Assembly (NCBI GenBank): GCA_028023455.1
Contig: JAQFVV010006548.1
Span: 124,001-188,000, forward strand
DNA from: Epiperipatus broadwayi
Lineage: Eukaryota; Onychophora; Udeonychophora; Euonychophora; Peripatidae
Length of the DNA: 64,000 nucleotides
Direction of reading: 5' to 3'
Shown one piece after another: positions 1 through 11,479 of the stretch. The position numbers were made by a program, and so were the translations under genes. The notes beneath the pieces are model-generated. The model worked only from the letters and a program-made list of their open reading frames with translations. It searched no databases and was not told the origin of the DNA. Each line of letters opens with the position of its first letter. The first letter of the stretch is position 1.

Positions 1-67
1 CTCATCCAATATCCCCAGACTAGTTTCTGGCTTATGGCCATCATCAGTGAGGAGCCTTGGATCTGAG
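1..67 (-). ncRNA. Hammerhead ribozyme, minus-strand copy
   Basis: This is the reverse complement of the ribozyme at 421-487, with one loop base changed (stem II loop CATAA instead of CACAA). On the minus strand it carries the core CTGATGA, a 4-bp stem II (TGGC/GCCA), GAAA and the cleavage triplet GTC. The predicted cut is between plus-strand positions 18 and 17. Stem I is formed by CCTCA with TGGGG, then TCCAA with TTGGA, then CTCA with TGAG. Stem III is only the self-complementary ACTAGT, the minimal form known for hammerheads of Penelope-like elements and retrozymes, which are thought to cleave as dimers. The element it belongs to probably continues past the left window edge. Activity is inferred from the intact core, not shown. 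Confidence 0.8.
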
Positions 68-308
68 AGCACCACCTAGATCTTAGGATCTAATGCAACC
101 CTCCAGCAGCCACCTTTTAACTCTACTTTACTACAAAACTATGAGAATGAAATTGAAAACATTGTTAGTATCTTCAATCTAAGCTCAATAGCTTATATAG
201 TCATATGGGTCTGAACTCAATTCAGCTCCCATACATTTCGGTGTCTTTGGCTCTTAAACAACCATAGCCACCACTATCCTATTAGGCAGGATTAGTGTTA
301 AATCACTA

Positions 309-628
309 AACATCACATGATCACCTCTATACTAGCACATAATTGTTGTAAACAAAGGCAAAACTCTCCATACAGTAGTGCCACCCTGTGCATTAGATCC
401 TAAGATCTAGGTGCAGTGCTCTCAGATCCAAGGCTCCTCACTGATGATGGCCACAAGCCAGAAACTAGTCTGGGGATATTGGATGAGTAGGCACTAGATA
501 GGGATTTGTGTGTCTTCTGGCATCCATTGATTACTGTTTGGCACACGGTGGCACTACTGTATGGAGAGTTTTGCCTTTGTTTACAACAATTATGTGCTAG
601 TATAGAGAAGGTGATCATGTGATGTTTA
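309..628. repeat. Foldback repeat with the ribozyme in its centre
   Basis: Positions 309-391 (starting AAACATCACATGATCACC) are the near-perfect reverse complement of about 543-628 (ending GGTGATCATGTGATGTTT). The roughly 150-bp centre holds the plus-strand hammerhead. The trinucleotide ACT flanks both outer ends, a possible target duplication, so this may be a foldback or MITE-like insertion overlapping the ribozyme repeat. No ORF is present. Confidence 0.75.
421..487 (+). ncRNA. Hammerhead ribozyme, plus-strand copy
   Basis: All invariant core parts are present in order: CTGATGA (441-447), stem II TGGC/GCCA (448-451 and 457-460) closed by loop CACAA, GAAA (461-464), and GTC (468-470) with predicted cleavage after 470. 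Stem I pairs CCTCA (436-440) with TGGGG (471-475), then TCCAA (426-430) with TTGGA (479-483) across a small internal loop, then CTCA (421-424) with TGAG (484-487). Stem III is just the palindrome ACTAGT (464-469), so this is a type I minimal hammerhead. Such ribozymes are known in Penelope-like elements and animal retrozymes. No reverse transcriptase lies nearby, so the host element is not identified. Confidence 0.85.
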
Positions 629-1752
629 CTTTGGTAAAATTTTGAAGTAATTCATTTATAATGATTTTAGATACAATTTCATGGTCTATAGACATTATTG
701 CTAATTCAGTAGTAAGTCATGCTTGAGCCACTGTAAAATAAGTGACATTTTTATGTTTTAATTTTGAAAAAACTTATTTTTCAATTGGATGCACAGGAAG
801 TGCAAGAATCGGACTCTCTACCACTGCATTAAACTATACAGGACATTGTAATCGTTAAATTGGATTTAAAACATTCCTGTTATCAAATTAGATTTACAAC
901 ATTCCTGTTATCCACAGTAAAATATGTATAGTGTTAGAAAAAAAAGTGTGCAAATATATATGTATTATTAATGTAAAGTTTATTGGAAAATAATTACTGC
1001 AAAATACATACATAATTATTCACTTTAGCAAAATTTACAAGAAATTAGCATGGACTGAACTTAAAATGGTTATGCAAATGAGTTTGATATCAAGATTAAG
1101 ATATCTAAAACTGCTCAGAATAATATAATAAAATGGTTATTTTAAGCTTTTCTTACTCAACGTTCCTGGTTCTTTTATTAATAATGCAAATTTATTATAT
1201 ATATTGTGCCACTACTTTTTGTATCTAAAAGATCGTACGCTGAATTAAAAATGTTAATTGAGCTGGGATCGTTATCATATGAGGGCGCCACTAGGAAAAG
1301 AACCTAGAGCCACAAAATTAGAGGAAACTTATATTCATGGCTGTTAATTTATATACGTATGATAGACCCAGCTAATTCCCCCTTTACAATTCCATTTTTA
1401 ATACGTACGGATACAATATGATATGTTTTATTATCTCATACAAACGCTAAAGGAACAAACAAGTACACTTTTATGTGTTTCATTTAATAATACACTTTAT
1501 TATAATTTACTTTTCTTTTATTCAAGACTATTTGTAAAACAAATCACTAATAATTCCCCATCTACCTTCCTCCTTTCTATACTCTTAGCATAACTAACAT
1601 AATCGTTCTTTTTTCCTTTTTATATAGAATAAAAAAAATGTAATATATGTATTTCGTTCTCGAAGGAACATGCGCTTTTACTTATACAAGTGTCCCAAAC
1701 TGATACAAATCTTGGCCAGTATAGAGACTAAGCAGCTTACACTAAACCCCTA
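629..1752. other. AT-rich sequence, nothing recognised
   Basis: I see no gene or strong repeat. A less AT-rich patch at about 1,240-1,400, containing GAGGGCGCCACTAG, may be the edge of an unidentified repeat. Confidence 0.5.
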
Positions 1753-1760
1753 CCCTCTCT

Positions 1761-1810
1761 GGTAATCCAGTATTTACCTTGCTATGACGTAATTAACCTG
1801 AAGGCACACA
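1761..1810 (+). repeat. Merlin left terminal inverted repeat
   Basis: About 50 bp that pair with 4,507-4,556. They include TTACCTTGCTATGA and CCTGAAGGCA, which are shared with the right end. Confidence 0.9.
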
Positions 1811-2036
1811 ACTGTAATCCGATATTTGCTTCGTCGGAAGAACACATGAACGTTGTCATGGCAACGAAGAGACTGACATGACTAATTCTAGAGATTTGCT
1901 TTTTTGTTACCTTGCTATGATATCATAAGCCTGAAGGCATACAGCTGTAATTATCTGATCTTTGCGTCGTCGGAAGAACACATGAACGTTGTCATGGCAA
2001 CGAAGACGCTGATATGACTAATTCAAGAGATTTGAT
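1776..2036 (+). repeat. Tandem duplication of the Merlin left subterminal region
   Basis: Two units of about 130 bp lie head to tail (1,776-1,902 and 1,908-2,036). Both contain CCTTGCTATGA near the start and the block GTCGGAAGAACACATGAACG further in. The second unit therefore repeats the inner part of the terminal repeat and could act as a spare transposase-binding region. Confidence 0.8.
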
Positions 2037-2315
2037 TTTTTCATCCACGAGATTTTTTTTGACCCGCGAGATTTAAAAGTGGATTTCTTCCTATTTGTTG
2101 CATCGTTTTTTTCAGTGCAGCAGCATTTTTTTTCAGTGATTTCATTTTCAGTGCTTTAATAGTTCAGCAATTTTTTTACCATTTTTTTAAAAGAAATCAT
2201 TACTTTCTTAACAATTGTAAGTAATTTACATGTTATTTCTTCTATGATATTAAGTGGATGTATTTTATATTTTATTAATTTTCCGGATTTTCCATTTTTA
2301 GACATCAATTTAGAA

Positions 2316-3230
2316 ATGGCTAATATTGAAACAAGAGATCTGAAGTTGTGGGATCTCCCAAAATGTGAAGAAGAGGCGATAGCTTTCTTCCAACAAGAAG
2401 GAGTTTTACACCGCGTGAAATTGTGCGAAAATGGCCATGAGATGAAAAAGTACATCCATGGTACTGAAAAACAGTGGTGGTGCAATTTGAAAGATTGTCT
2501 GAAAAAAACTCCCATAAGAAAAGGCACGTGGTTTGAAGGCTCCAGAATATCCTCTGTAACGGCTCTCCGTTTTATATATTGTTGGTCCAATGGCGGACAA
2601 GACTGATTGACTGGAACAACTATCTCCGCGAAGTATGTGCATGGAAGCTGTTACATAATGAAAGGCGGAAAATCGGAGGCCCTAACACAATTGTGGAAAT
2701 AGACGAAACTCTATTCTGCAAACATAAGAACAATGCCGGCAGAGTACTTCCACAGCAATGGGTATTTGGCGGTATCTGCAGAGAAACAGATGAATGTTTT
2801 ATAATAGCCATTGCAGATAGAAGTGCGTCCAGTCTCATGCAAGCCATTTTGGAGAATGTGCACTAAGGCACTACTATTTATAGTGATTGCTGGGAAGGAT
2901 ATAAAACAAGAATTGGAGCTGGCTGGTTATGAGCACCATCGAGTTAACCACACGTATAATTTTGCAGACCCCACAACTGGCGTTCACACGCAAAATATTG
3001 AAAGGTTGTGGGGTTTAGTCAAATGGAGGAATAAGAAGCACAGAGGAACTGCACGTCAACACTTAAGACTCCTATTTGACGGAGTTTATGTGGAGGCGTA
3101 CCTACAAAGATGGTCATTTTGGTGCAATTCTACAACATATAAGCCAGTTCAGTCCACCGCAGTAATCGTTATTTGGGTAAGTACGCATTTTGTTGTGATA
3201 TTCATCTTTTATTTTCCTTATAAATTACAG
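2316..3230 (+). pseudogene. Merlin transposase (IS1595/ISXO2-type DDE), disrupted
   Basis: I take the start at ATG 2,316 (MANIETRDLK). The N-terminal part shows a zinc-ribbon pattern (CENGHEMKKY, then WWCNLKDC). The catalytic domain follows with the three expected acidic residues: D in VEIDETLF, D in IYSDCWEGY and E in HTQNIERLW. The family motif WVFGGICRETDECF and the VNHTYNFADPTTG stretch before the last acid are also clear. The reading frame is broken three times: a frameshift near 2,600, an in-frame TAA at about 2,863, and a second frameshift near 2,907 between EGY and ELELAGYEHH. Apart from these breaks the protein is nearly colinear with ISXO2-like transposases. It would cut at the terminal repeats of its own element. 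The copy is inactive as read. Confidence 0.9.
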
Positions 3231-3289
3231 TAGTTTTTATTCGTAGTTATTTCCACTAAAAAAAAATTCATACATTTATATAGTACTTT

Positions 3290-3745
3290 TAAGATGACTG
3301 AATTATGATTAATTATGATTTGTGGACTCACAGTTTTCACTTTATGATGTGTTTTTTTTTTAAAAAAGACAAAATTATTTGAATACTTGCAGAATTATTC
3401 ATTCAGGACTCGCACTTTATACGTTTTTTAAAAAAGACAAAATTAATATTTGTAGACTCGCAGTTTTCACTTTATGATAGGTTTTTTTAAGATGACAAAG
3501 TTATTATTTGAATACTTGCAGAATTATTACTTCTGGACTTGCACTTTATACGTTTTTTAAAAAAGACAAAATTAATATTTGTAGACTCGCAGTTTTCACT
3601 TTCTGATAGGTTTTTTTAAGACGACAAAATTATTTGAATACTTGCAGAATTATTACTTCAGGACTCGCACTTTAAGATACGTTTTTTAAAAAAGAAAATT
3701 AATATTTGTAGATTCGCAGTTTTCACTTTATGATAAGTTTTTTAA
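3290..3745 (+). repeat. Tandem repeats in the Merlin 3' region, first array
   Basis: About three and a half units of roughly 125 bp alternate between GAATACTTGCAGAATTATT and GTAGACTCGCAGTTTTCAC blocks. Each block is followed by a TTTTTTAAAAAAGACAAAAT-like linker. The array is non-coding. Confidence 0.75.
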
Positions 3746-3763
3746 AATTTATATAGTACTTTT

Positions 3764-4264
3764 AAGATGACTTATTAATTTGGTAGTGATATTTATCTTA
3801 CATTTTCCTATTTTGCGTCCAATTTTAGTTAATTATTCATGATGTATATATTACTTTTAACCTTTTTTTGCCGCATATCACTATTTTGTGTCCTATTTAT
3901 TAATTTTTTATTTCAGGATTTGTGGACTCGCAGTTTTTACTTATTAATTTTGTAGTGATATTTATCTTACATTTTCCTATTTTGCGTCCAATTTTAGTTA
4001 ATTATTCATGATGTATATATTACTTTTAACCTTTTTTTGCCGCATATCACTATTTTGTGTCCTATTTATTAATTTTTTTTTTCAGGATTTGTGGACTCGC
4101 AGTTTTTACTTATTAATTTTGTAGTGATATTTATCTTACATTTTCATATTTTGCGTCCAATTTTAGTTAATTATTCATGATGTATATATTATTTTTAATC
4201 TTTTTTTGCCACATATCACTCTATTTTGTGTCCTATTTATTAATTTTACCATTTTTTTTTTCAG
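3764..4264 (+). repeat. Tandem repeats in the Merlin 3' region, second array
   Basis: Three units of about 170 bp start near 3,768, 3,939 and 4,109. Each contains GTAGTGATATTTATCTTAC, TTTTGCGTCCAATTTTAG and CAGGATTTGTGGACTCGCAG. Units two and three are almost identical, which suggests recent expansion. Confidence 0.85.
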
Positions 4265-4506
4265 GATGGACGCCGCCGGCATTATTCTGTACCACGTGTC
4301 TTTTTCTCCGTTTTGACCTCATGACCCTGTACCACGTGCCTTCCCCCCGCTCTTCATTTCTATGATGACATTACCCTGAGGGCATCCTATTCTAATCTAG
4401 CGATCTTTGACGTAACGTCACCACGTGATATGCCGAAAAATTTTAGCGATTACATTTGTCCGCAAATCACTAGGTGACGTTATCTTAAAAATCGGGTGGT
4501 TAGAGT

Positions 4507-4556
4507 AGTATGCCTTCAGGCTAATGACATCATAGCAAGGTAAATACTGGACTACC
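4507..4556 (-). repeat. Merlin right terminal inverted repeat
   Basis: Reverse complement of the left end with about six mismatches. It is followed directly by the second CCCTCTCT target copy at 4,557-4,564. Confidence 0.9.
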
Positions 4557-4564
4557 CCCTCTCT

Positions 4565-7500
4565 TTCAATATTTACTCAACCCTTAAACTTTTCATTTAT
4601 GCTTTCTTAAATCATTTTTACATTCTATTTCAATAACAATTTCTGGGATTCATTCATGGGATTATTATTTTTAACCTCCCCCTATAGTCTTGAATTTCGT
4701 CAGAAGTTAGTTGAAAACCCTCCGTAAAAAAAAAATTAAAAAAAATACAAATATAAATAAATTACATATTTTAAATAAACTAATTGAGTAATGTAAACAT
4801 AAGCATTATAAATATACAGTATATAACAAAACCCCTTCTATTGTCGCAACTTATAGTTTATGGCTGATTAAATATAATCCTAAATAGATATGTTTTAAGT
4901 TCACCAATCTATAGTTCAATCAATAACAAAGTTTTACCGTGATCGATCAGTGTACGTCCATACGCATTTCTCCTTATCTCTTGGAAGTTGATTCTATGCA
5001 GTGAAGTTTGTTCCAGGCTAGCTTACTTTCTCTTATGCGGTTTGGCGATCCATGAGGTGGTTTCCCGGTTTGATGAAAATCTAGGAACGGAGCAATGTCC
5101 CAGCTGGGGACGGATTCTATTTTGTTTAGCCTTCAATCATTTTTATTTCCAATAGTTCTTTTCTTTTTATTCAAAGAAAAACTAATAAGCTAATCGTACA
5201 ATAATTTTTTCTCTCTATTTATTGTCTTTTTTATCCATTATCCTTTTATCTGATCATGTTCACGGCCAGTGATTGCATTTCTTTAATTCCTTTTTGATTT
5301 TAACACCTTCCAACTAGAAGTCACGACAATAGAATTAATTACAATTCTTTTCTCTCTTCCCTCCCCCTCAGATTAAAAAATTTAATTAAAAATTGTTTCC
5401 AAAAACAAACGAAAAAATACTTCTTTTAATATCCTTTTCGATGTAATCTCTCAATCCAATTAAAAATAAAAAAAACAACTAATCTACCATTTTGTCTTTT
5501 TCTTTTGTTTTTTTTTTAAATCCCAATATAAAAAAACTAATAAATAATACCAAAAACCTACTATAAAAAAAACTAATAAATAATACCATAAAAAACTTTC
5601 TATACACACATGTGATGTACTTGATTTAATGTTACTTACAAGAATCAACCAAATACACCTAATTCAAGTAACTGTTATTCTCTTGCATAAAATTAAGATA
5701 TCCCACTTAACAGATACAAGATTTTATTAGTATGAAAAATAACAATCATTTATAAACAGAATTATCATAAGTCTACTGGCACCTGTAAGGGTTACAAAAA
5801 TAATAAGACAGGTATAGTCTGTATAATTACCCTAGGTCGGTCTTTGGTATCTTCAGACCCGAATATCTGGTTCTCCTCCCATCACTGGTTCTGTTCTGAA
5901 TTCGCGCTACCTTAAGTCTCTCAGAAAATCAGGACTAATACTAATCTGTCCTTTCTCTGTTAGATTATAACTACTTTTTTGTTCTATTATTTATTCCTTA
6001 TCAATTTTAATCACCAAATTATTCTGGGCTTATTTCTGAACTAATTAATTAAATTGTTCTTTACATTTTTAATCCTTCATTTAATTAATTATTTATTCGG
6101 ATCTTCCATCTTGTTTTACACCTTGCTTTTTATAAAATATCTATATGAAAAAACATTTGTAATTTCTAATTTTCATTTTTATTAAATCAACTCGTTTACT
6201 TTCACATGTAATTATTTAACACTTTTAACTTCTGGAGTACACACAGTTTCAAACGTATTTTTTCTTAATATTAATCGTACTACAATATAACAACACAACA
6301 TTTATTTCTTTAAAAAAAAAACTAATAAATATGTGTGTGTACGTACATTTACATACACAGAAAATATAACATGAGCCAATCGAAATTATCGGCTCAATAT
6401 ACATATGCAGAACACAAATTAAAAAAAGCAGTACCAGATGAAATAAGCGTGTTTGCAAGAACTTGGAAAATCATATGTAGATTTTCTTATTTACAATCAA
6501 TGTGTGTACAGAAATAAAATATATACTTAAATAAGATGTTTACAGTAGAGATGATCTCAAGGATTATTGTTTAGTTCTTTTATCTATATATATATACAAG
6601 TATAAATATTTAAATACATATATATTGTACCGGTCAAAAAACGTCTATTGATCCAACAAGACCCGGAATACAGGTAAAGTACCTTGAGTCTGATCATGTA
6701 CAAGATATATAAGTCAGGTACATCTTGGATTCTGCCCTATTTACCTATATCCCCAGGTCAAAGATCTAATCAATAACCTTTCTCGATGATAACATCAATT
6801 TTTTTTACTTTCACTGTGTTCGGAGCCGAGTCTTCAAGCATGAGATTCATTTTTAATTATATTTTAATGAGAACTTGGGTGATCGATTTATACATATACT
6901 TAAAATCAAGGATTTCTTAAAATAAAAGTTTATGAAAAGATTCGAAGAACACTGGAAGTTTTGTTTTAGTTATATATATTTTAAACTCATTAATTATTTT
7001 ACATTTAACTCAAGCTCTAAAAAACATTCTTTACATTAATTTTATAATTAAATAAGTTTATGTGAGACCGCATCCTGCATGACAGATTTACATTAGCGGT
7101 TATCTGTTTTAGTATTTGGTTTGCACAAAGTTATTTTGTTTACATTTATTTAAGAAAGAAAAGAAACAAAAAAAAGATTTTAAAATTAAATGACTATGGA
7201 TTCTAAATTCTCCATTCACATTTAGTACAAGGTAAGAATACATCAGCGTGTCTAAACATTTGACCAACTGATGTATGTAAAGAATAAACATTTTATTTCT
7301 TTACAAAAAAGATTTTAAAAACATTTTATATTAAAATGGATATCAAAGAAACAATTACAATAAGACTGATTTGTCGTCTTACTCTAATGACGCAAGAAAA
7401 GAAAATGATTTATTTTACTTTTCTTTCTGAATAATTTAAATTTCAAAAAAGATGTTTTCTTACATTAGTGGACCTTGCTGGAATAGCTTAAACTACACAG

Positions 7501-8799
7501 TGATTAAAACTAAGCTGTTATATAAAAAATAGATCAGTTAATTATCAAGCAAACAAGTCGCTTTAGTTGGACTTTCAACTAAAATCATTCTTTATAAAAA
7601 CTATAATGTGAATTAGCAAAATTAAAAGATTTTAACTAATCATGAATAAAGCAAAAGAATTGATTACTCGGGTCGAAGATCCTTAAGTAGAATTATTTCC
7701 CTATGGCTTGCGTATTAAATAGGCAAAAGAAAAGCAAAATAATGTCGGGTTAATAATCATCTAAATGCCAATGAAATAAAAAATACACATAGGATCATAC
7801 AAGCTGGTTCACAGACACTCGCATGCCTATTCTAATGAAGAAAAAGGGAAATCGGTACATCTGCCTGTTATGAACAAATACCGAAAGGAAATAGGAATTA
7901 CGGAGAGCCCTCATGTCCACCTATATGGATTATGCTGGCTAACCAACTCTACCTCAACCACGATCTCTGTCCCACAGATGTATGCGTAACTGGGAGCCAA
8001 CTCCAAACACCAAATGAATGACCATTTTAGGTCCATCCAAACTGCTCCTAGTATTCCTTATTAACCCGAGATATTATAATCACCAAATATTAACTAATAA
8101 TTAAATGCCTTAAATAATCTAATACTACATAGAGATCAACCTGCATAACCAACTACTTTATGTAAATTTTAACTAACAAAAACCAAACATATAGAATAAA
8201 AAAAATTCTCGAATAAATTCCCACTTTCCTAACTTTTAAAAAAAAGGCATGATAATTAACTGACGCTATCCAGCGGCACTGTAATTAGGTCAAAATTATA
8301 TATAGCATTTTTATTCTGTTTTAATTTAAAGCAATCTAAAATTATAGAATCCCATCCTGGGAAATCTATAACCAAACTAAAGAAATACGGTAGTTTCATT
8401 TTGATATACGTATATTCGACATAACTTCACTTGCAAAAATAAAAATAGATCAACTTATTTTTATTTAAAATTAATTCATTCTTTGCTAAACACTCCCTTT
8501 CCCTTGTGAATATAATTTGCTCTCTTAGCAAATTACTCTCTCTTTGAGCCCCTGCAAGTGAAGTTTATCAAAGTAAAAAAATTGAAGCATGAAATCTCAT
8601 ACTAAAATTAATATACAAAAACAAATAAATATTTTCATACTCGATAATCAACATATTAAATTTGTGGTGAGCTTGAGTTGTTAAAAAAAACATAAATAAT
8701 TTAAAAGGAAAAGGTTAAAGAGTCAGTTATTAACTTTGATATTTTTTTAAGCTTTAAGAAATTACATTTTATATTCTAATAATAATTTCTAAAATCTGG
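4565..8799. other. AT-rich sequence without recognisable genes
   Basis: No convincing coding region is seen on either strand; the short ORFs look like chance. Less AT-rich islands at about 4,890-5,120, 5,810-5,950, 6,640-6,780 and 7,790-8,060 stand out from the background. They may be old repeat fragments, but I cannot assign them. Confidence 0.5.
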
Positions 8800-9005
8800 A
8801 TGACAGGATTTAAGCTCTTCGGCCTTTCATCTGGAGTTCCCAGGATGAGTTCTGTGGGCGAACATTGATGGCTGGTGGCATTTGAAGGCAGGTTCTGGTA
8901 ACAGCTTAATGGAGATTTCAGGTCTCAGGAAGGGACAGGTGGTGATTTTCCCTAAACTACTCACTCAACATTTTAACTTGCGTGGAGACATTCTGAAACT
9001 CTCTT
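8800..9005. other. GC-richer island of unknown nature
   Basis: About 200 bp with clearly higher GC than its surroundings. It has a 67-codon plus-strand frame at 8,882-9,085 with no recognisable motif. It could be a fragment of a retroelement or an exon relic; I cannot tell which. Confidence 0.3.
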
Positions 9006-9139
9006 CTGTCTTTTTTTTTCTTTACAAAAAAAAACACTATTTATACCTGAGCATTGGTATTCGAATTATCTGCTGCCTGAGGTGATTTGACTTTTAGATC
9101 TATGAAACAATAGGAAATCATACTTTTGTTCTAATTTTA

Positions 9140-9300
9140 GAAAGTTTATACCTCGATAAGGATCGATAGAGATTTTAGTATAATTTTTATCTAACAATGT
9201 AGAATCTCTATTAATCAATAGAAATTCCAAAGCAATGGATTTTGGTAATTTATCAGTACTTTGATTTAACATTTAATTTAAACTTTCTTATCGAGGTACA
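9140..9300. repeat. Short inverted-repeat segment, MITE-like
   Basis: TACCTCGATAAG near 9,150 is matched by CTTATCGAGGTA near 9,287. An inner pair AGAGATT / AATCTCT lies between them. The total length of about 160 bp and the lack of coding would fit a small MITE, but no clear target duplication is visible. Confidence 0.35.
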
Positions 9301-9626
9301 AATCTTTCCAAAAAGGCCATCTTGAATTCTTAAAGAAAAAATATTAGACATTTTAAATATATATATAAAAAACATATAAAAAAAAAATTCAAAAGTTATT
9401 ATTTGAATCTTTTTTTTCTTTTTAATAACTACAATAAATTGATGTGTTAGATAATTAAACGTTATTAGTACTATCCAAAATAAATTTTAGTAATTTATCC
9501 AGGATAGTTGTGTTTAAAAAAAATGTTTTAAGAATAATATAAAAAAAAATGTTGAAAAATACATTTCTCTACATAGGTGGGCTTTAATTAAACCCCCTTA
9601 ATAAGTGATTAGGTGAGTCAGATAGA

Positions 9627-10950
9627 GAAGACTTGAACTCAGACTTTCAAGCTCCCTACAGCAATCTATTCCATCTTATACAACGGATACATGTGACCAC
9701 ATACATGTGAAAAGGATAAATGATCTCCAATATATGTATTTTATGCTGAAGCAGCATTCATCGGTTGGTCCAGATCATCATCTCCCACACAAATACAATC
9801 AGTGCTGAGTTTATATTAAAATAGCAAATCTTCAAACTTTAATGGATAAACTACAATCTTCTCCAACTCTTCAGCCATCCATATCATTGAAAATTTGGTA
9901 ATGGAATGCTCAAAGCTGTTGCTGATGCCAATATTATTGTCATACCCATGTTGACCTTAAATCACTGACTTCTCACATATAAGACCTTAATATGTCCATT
10001 TAAATATGCAGAAGAGTGCTGCACAGAATCCAGACTGAATATGTAATATTTAAATGCATGTATATTGTCTATACTAAACTTAATGTAATTAGAAAGGACT
10101 TGAACTCAGACTTTCAAGCTCTCTACAGCTATCCACTCCATCTCATACAACTGATACCCATGATCACATACTTGTGAAAATGGTAAATGAATTCCAATAT
10201 ACTTATTTCATGCTGAACCATCTCCCACACTTATATACAATCAGTATTCATTTTATATTAAGATAGCAAATCTTCAAATTTTAATGAACAAGCTTCAATC
10301 TTTTCTACTCTAAACTCATCAGTCATCCTTATCATTGAAAATCCTGATTTTCACTGATAAGTGCTGGTGTAGCACAAAATACATGTATTTGAGATCATTT
10401 ATCTTTTTCACATGTATATGATAGTATGCATCAGTTCTATAAGATAGAAAAGATAGCTGTAAGAAGCTTGAAAGTCTGAGTTCAAGTCCCTTCTAATTAC
10501 ATTTAGTATAGACAATATACATGTATTTAAATATTATATATTCATTCTGGATTCTGCCCAGCCTTTTCTATATTTAAATAGACATATTAAGGTCTTATAT
10601 GTGAGAGATCAGAGTGACTTCAAGTCAGCATGGGTAAGACAACAGTATTGGCATCAATAAGGGCTTTGAGTGTTCCATCGTCACATTCTCAATGATATGG
10701 ATGGCTGAAGAATTGAAAGATGGAGAAGATTGAAGCTTAGCCATTAAAGTTTGAAGATTTGTTATCTTAATATAAACTGAGCATTGATTGTATATATGAG
10801 TGGGAAATGGTGATGTAGACCAATTGATGAATGCTGGTTCAGCACGAAATACATATATTGGATATTATTTATCATTTTCACATGTGGTCATGTGTATCAG
10901 TTGTATAAGATGGAATGGATAGCTGAGAGGAGTTTGAAAGTCTGATTCAA
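9627..10950. repeat. 1.3-kb palindrome of a tRNA-like repeat
   Basis: The left arm (9,627-10,215) reads as segments a-b-c-d-a. The right arm (10,366-10,950) is the reverse complement in the same order. The roughly 150-bp spacer holds a second copy of segment b. Segment a contains, on the right-arm strand, GAGTTCAAGTCCC-like sequence that resembles a tRNA T-arm / pol III B box. Segment d contains TTAGTATAGACAATATACAT. Arms differ by scattered substitutions and small indels. No ORF is present. A transcript would form a very long hairpin. Confidence 0.8.
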
Positions 10951-11479
10951 GTCTTTTTGTTTATATAAATATAAATAAACTAGTTTATTTTCATTTATGT
11001 TGTTGTTTGTTTATTTAACTGCGACCCGGCTCATATGCTTATACCTCTGGTGCACACAGTATGCTTTGATTATTTGTTTATATTACGGGGAAAAACGTTT
11101 ATATTTTTAAATAGATAATTCAAACGCGAATCACTTTAAATAAATTAAAGTACATTTGTATATATATACATATCGCTCGAATCATTTTAAATAAATTAAA
11201 GTGCACGTTGTTGTTGTTTTATTTTAAATATATATCTCTCAAGAAATAACCATCTTGTCATTTCATGTTACGCAATAGGCCAAGAATATGTAATCCGTTG
11301 TCTTTTGTGTCGAATTGGTGAGGTTTCAAGAATTAAATAGATGGGGAAACTATAGTAGAGGCTAACAAGAAGGCAGTGCAGGATGTTGGGGCTGGGGAAT
11401 GGAGTCTGAGATGTCCAACCAGAAATAGAAAACCCAAAGAAATAAATGAAAATAATATAAGGGTGAGAGAGATGGAGAA

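Larger units (their letters stand above)
1..487. repeat. Inverted repeat carrying the two ribozymes
   Basis: Positions 1-98 are the reverse complement of about 390-487. Each arm holds one complete hammerhead plus about 30 bp of upstream sequence (GCATTAGATCCTAAGATC and following). The 290-bp spacer contains no recognisable gene. A read-through transcript could fold into a long hairpin that competes with ribozyme folding. Confidence 0.85.
1761..4556 (+). mobile_element. Merlin-superfamily DNA transposon
   Basis: The 2,796-bp element begins GGTAATCCAGTATTTACC and ends with the inverted counterpart; the reverse complement of its right end reads GGTAGTCCAGTATTTACC. The terminal inverted repeats extend about 50 bp with a few mismatches. 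It is flanked on both sides by CCCTCTCT (1,753-1,760 and 4,557-4,564), a perfect 8-bp target duplication, as expected for Merlin (IS1016-related) elements. Inside is a disrupted DDE transposase with Merlin motifs at 2,316-3,230. Both sides of the coding region carry tandem duplications, so the element is longer than a simple Merlin. The intact target duplication argues for a fairly recent insertion, but the transposase is broken, so this copy cannot move itself. Confidence 0.93.
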
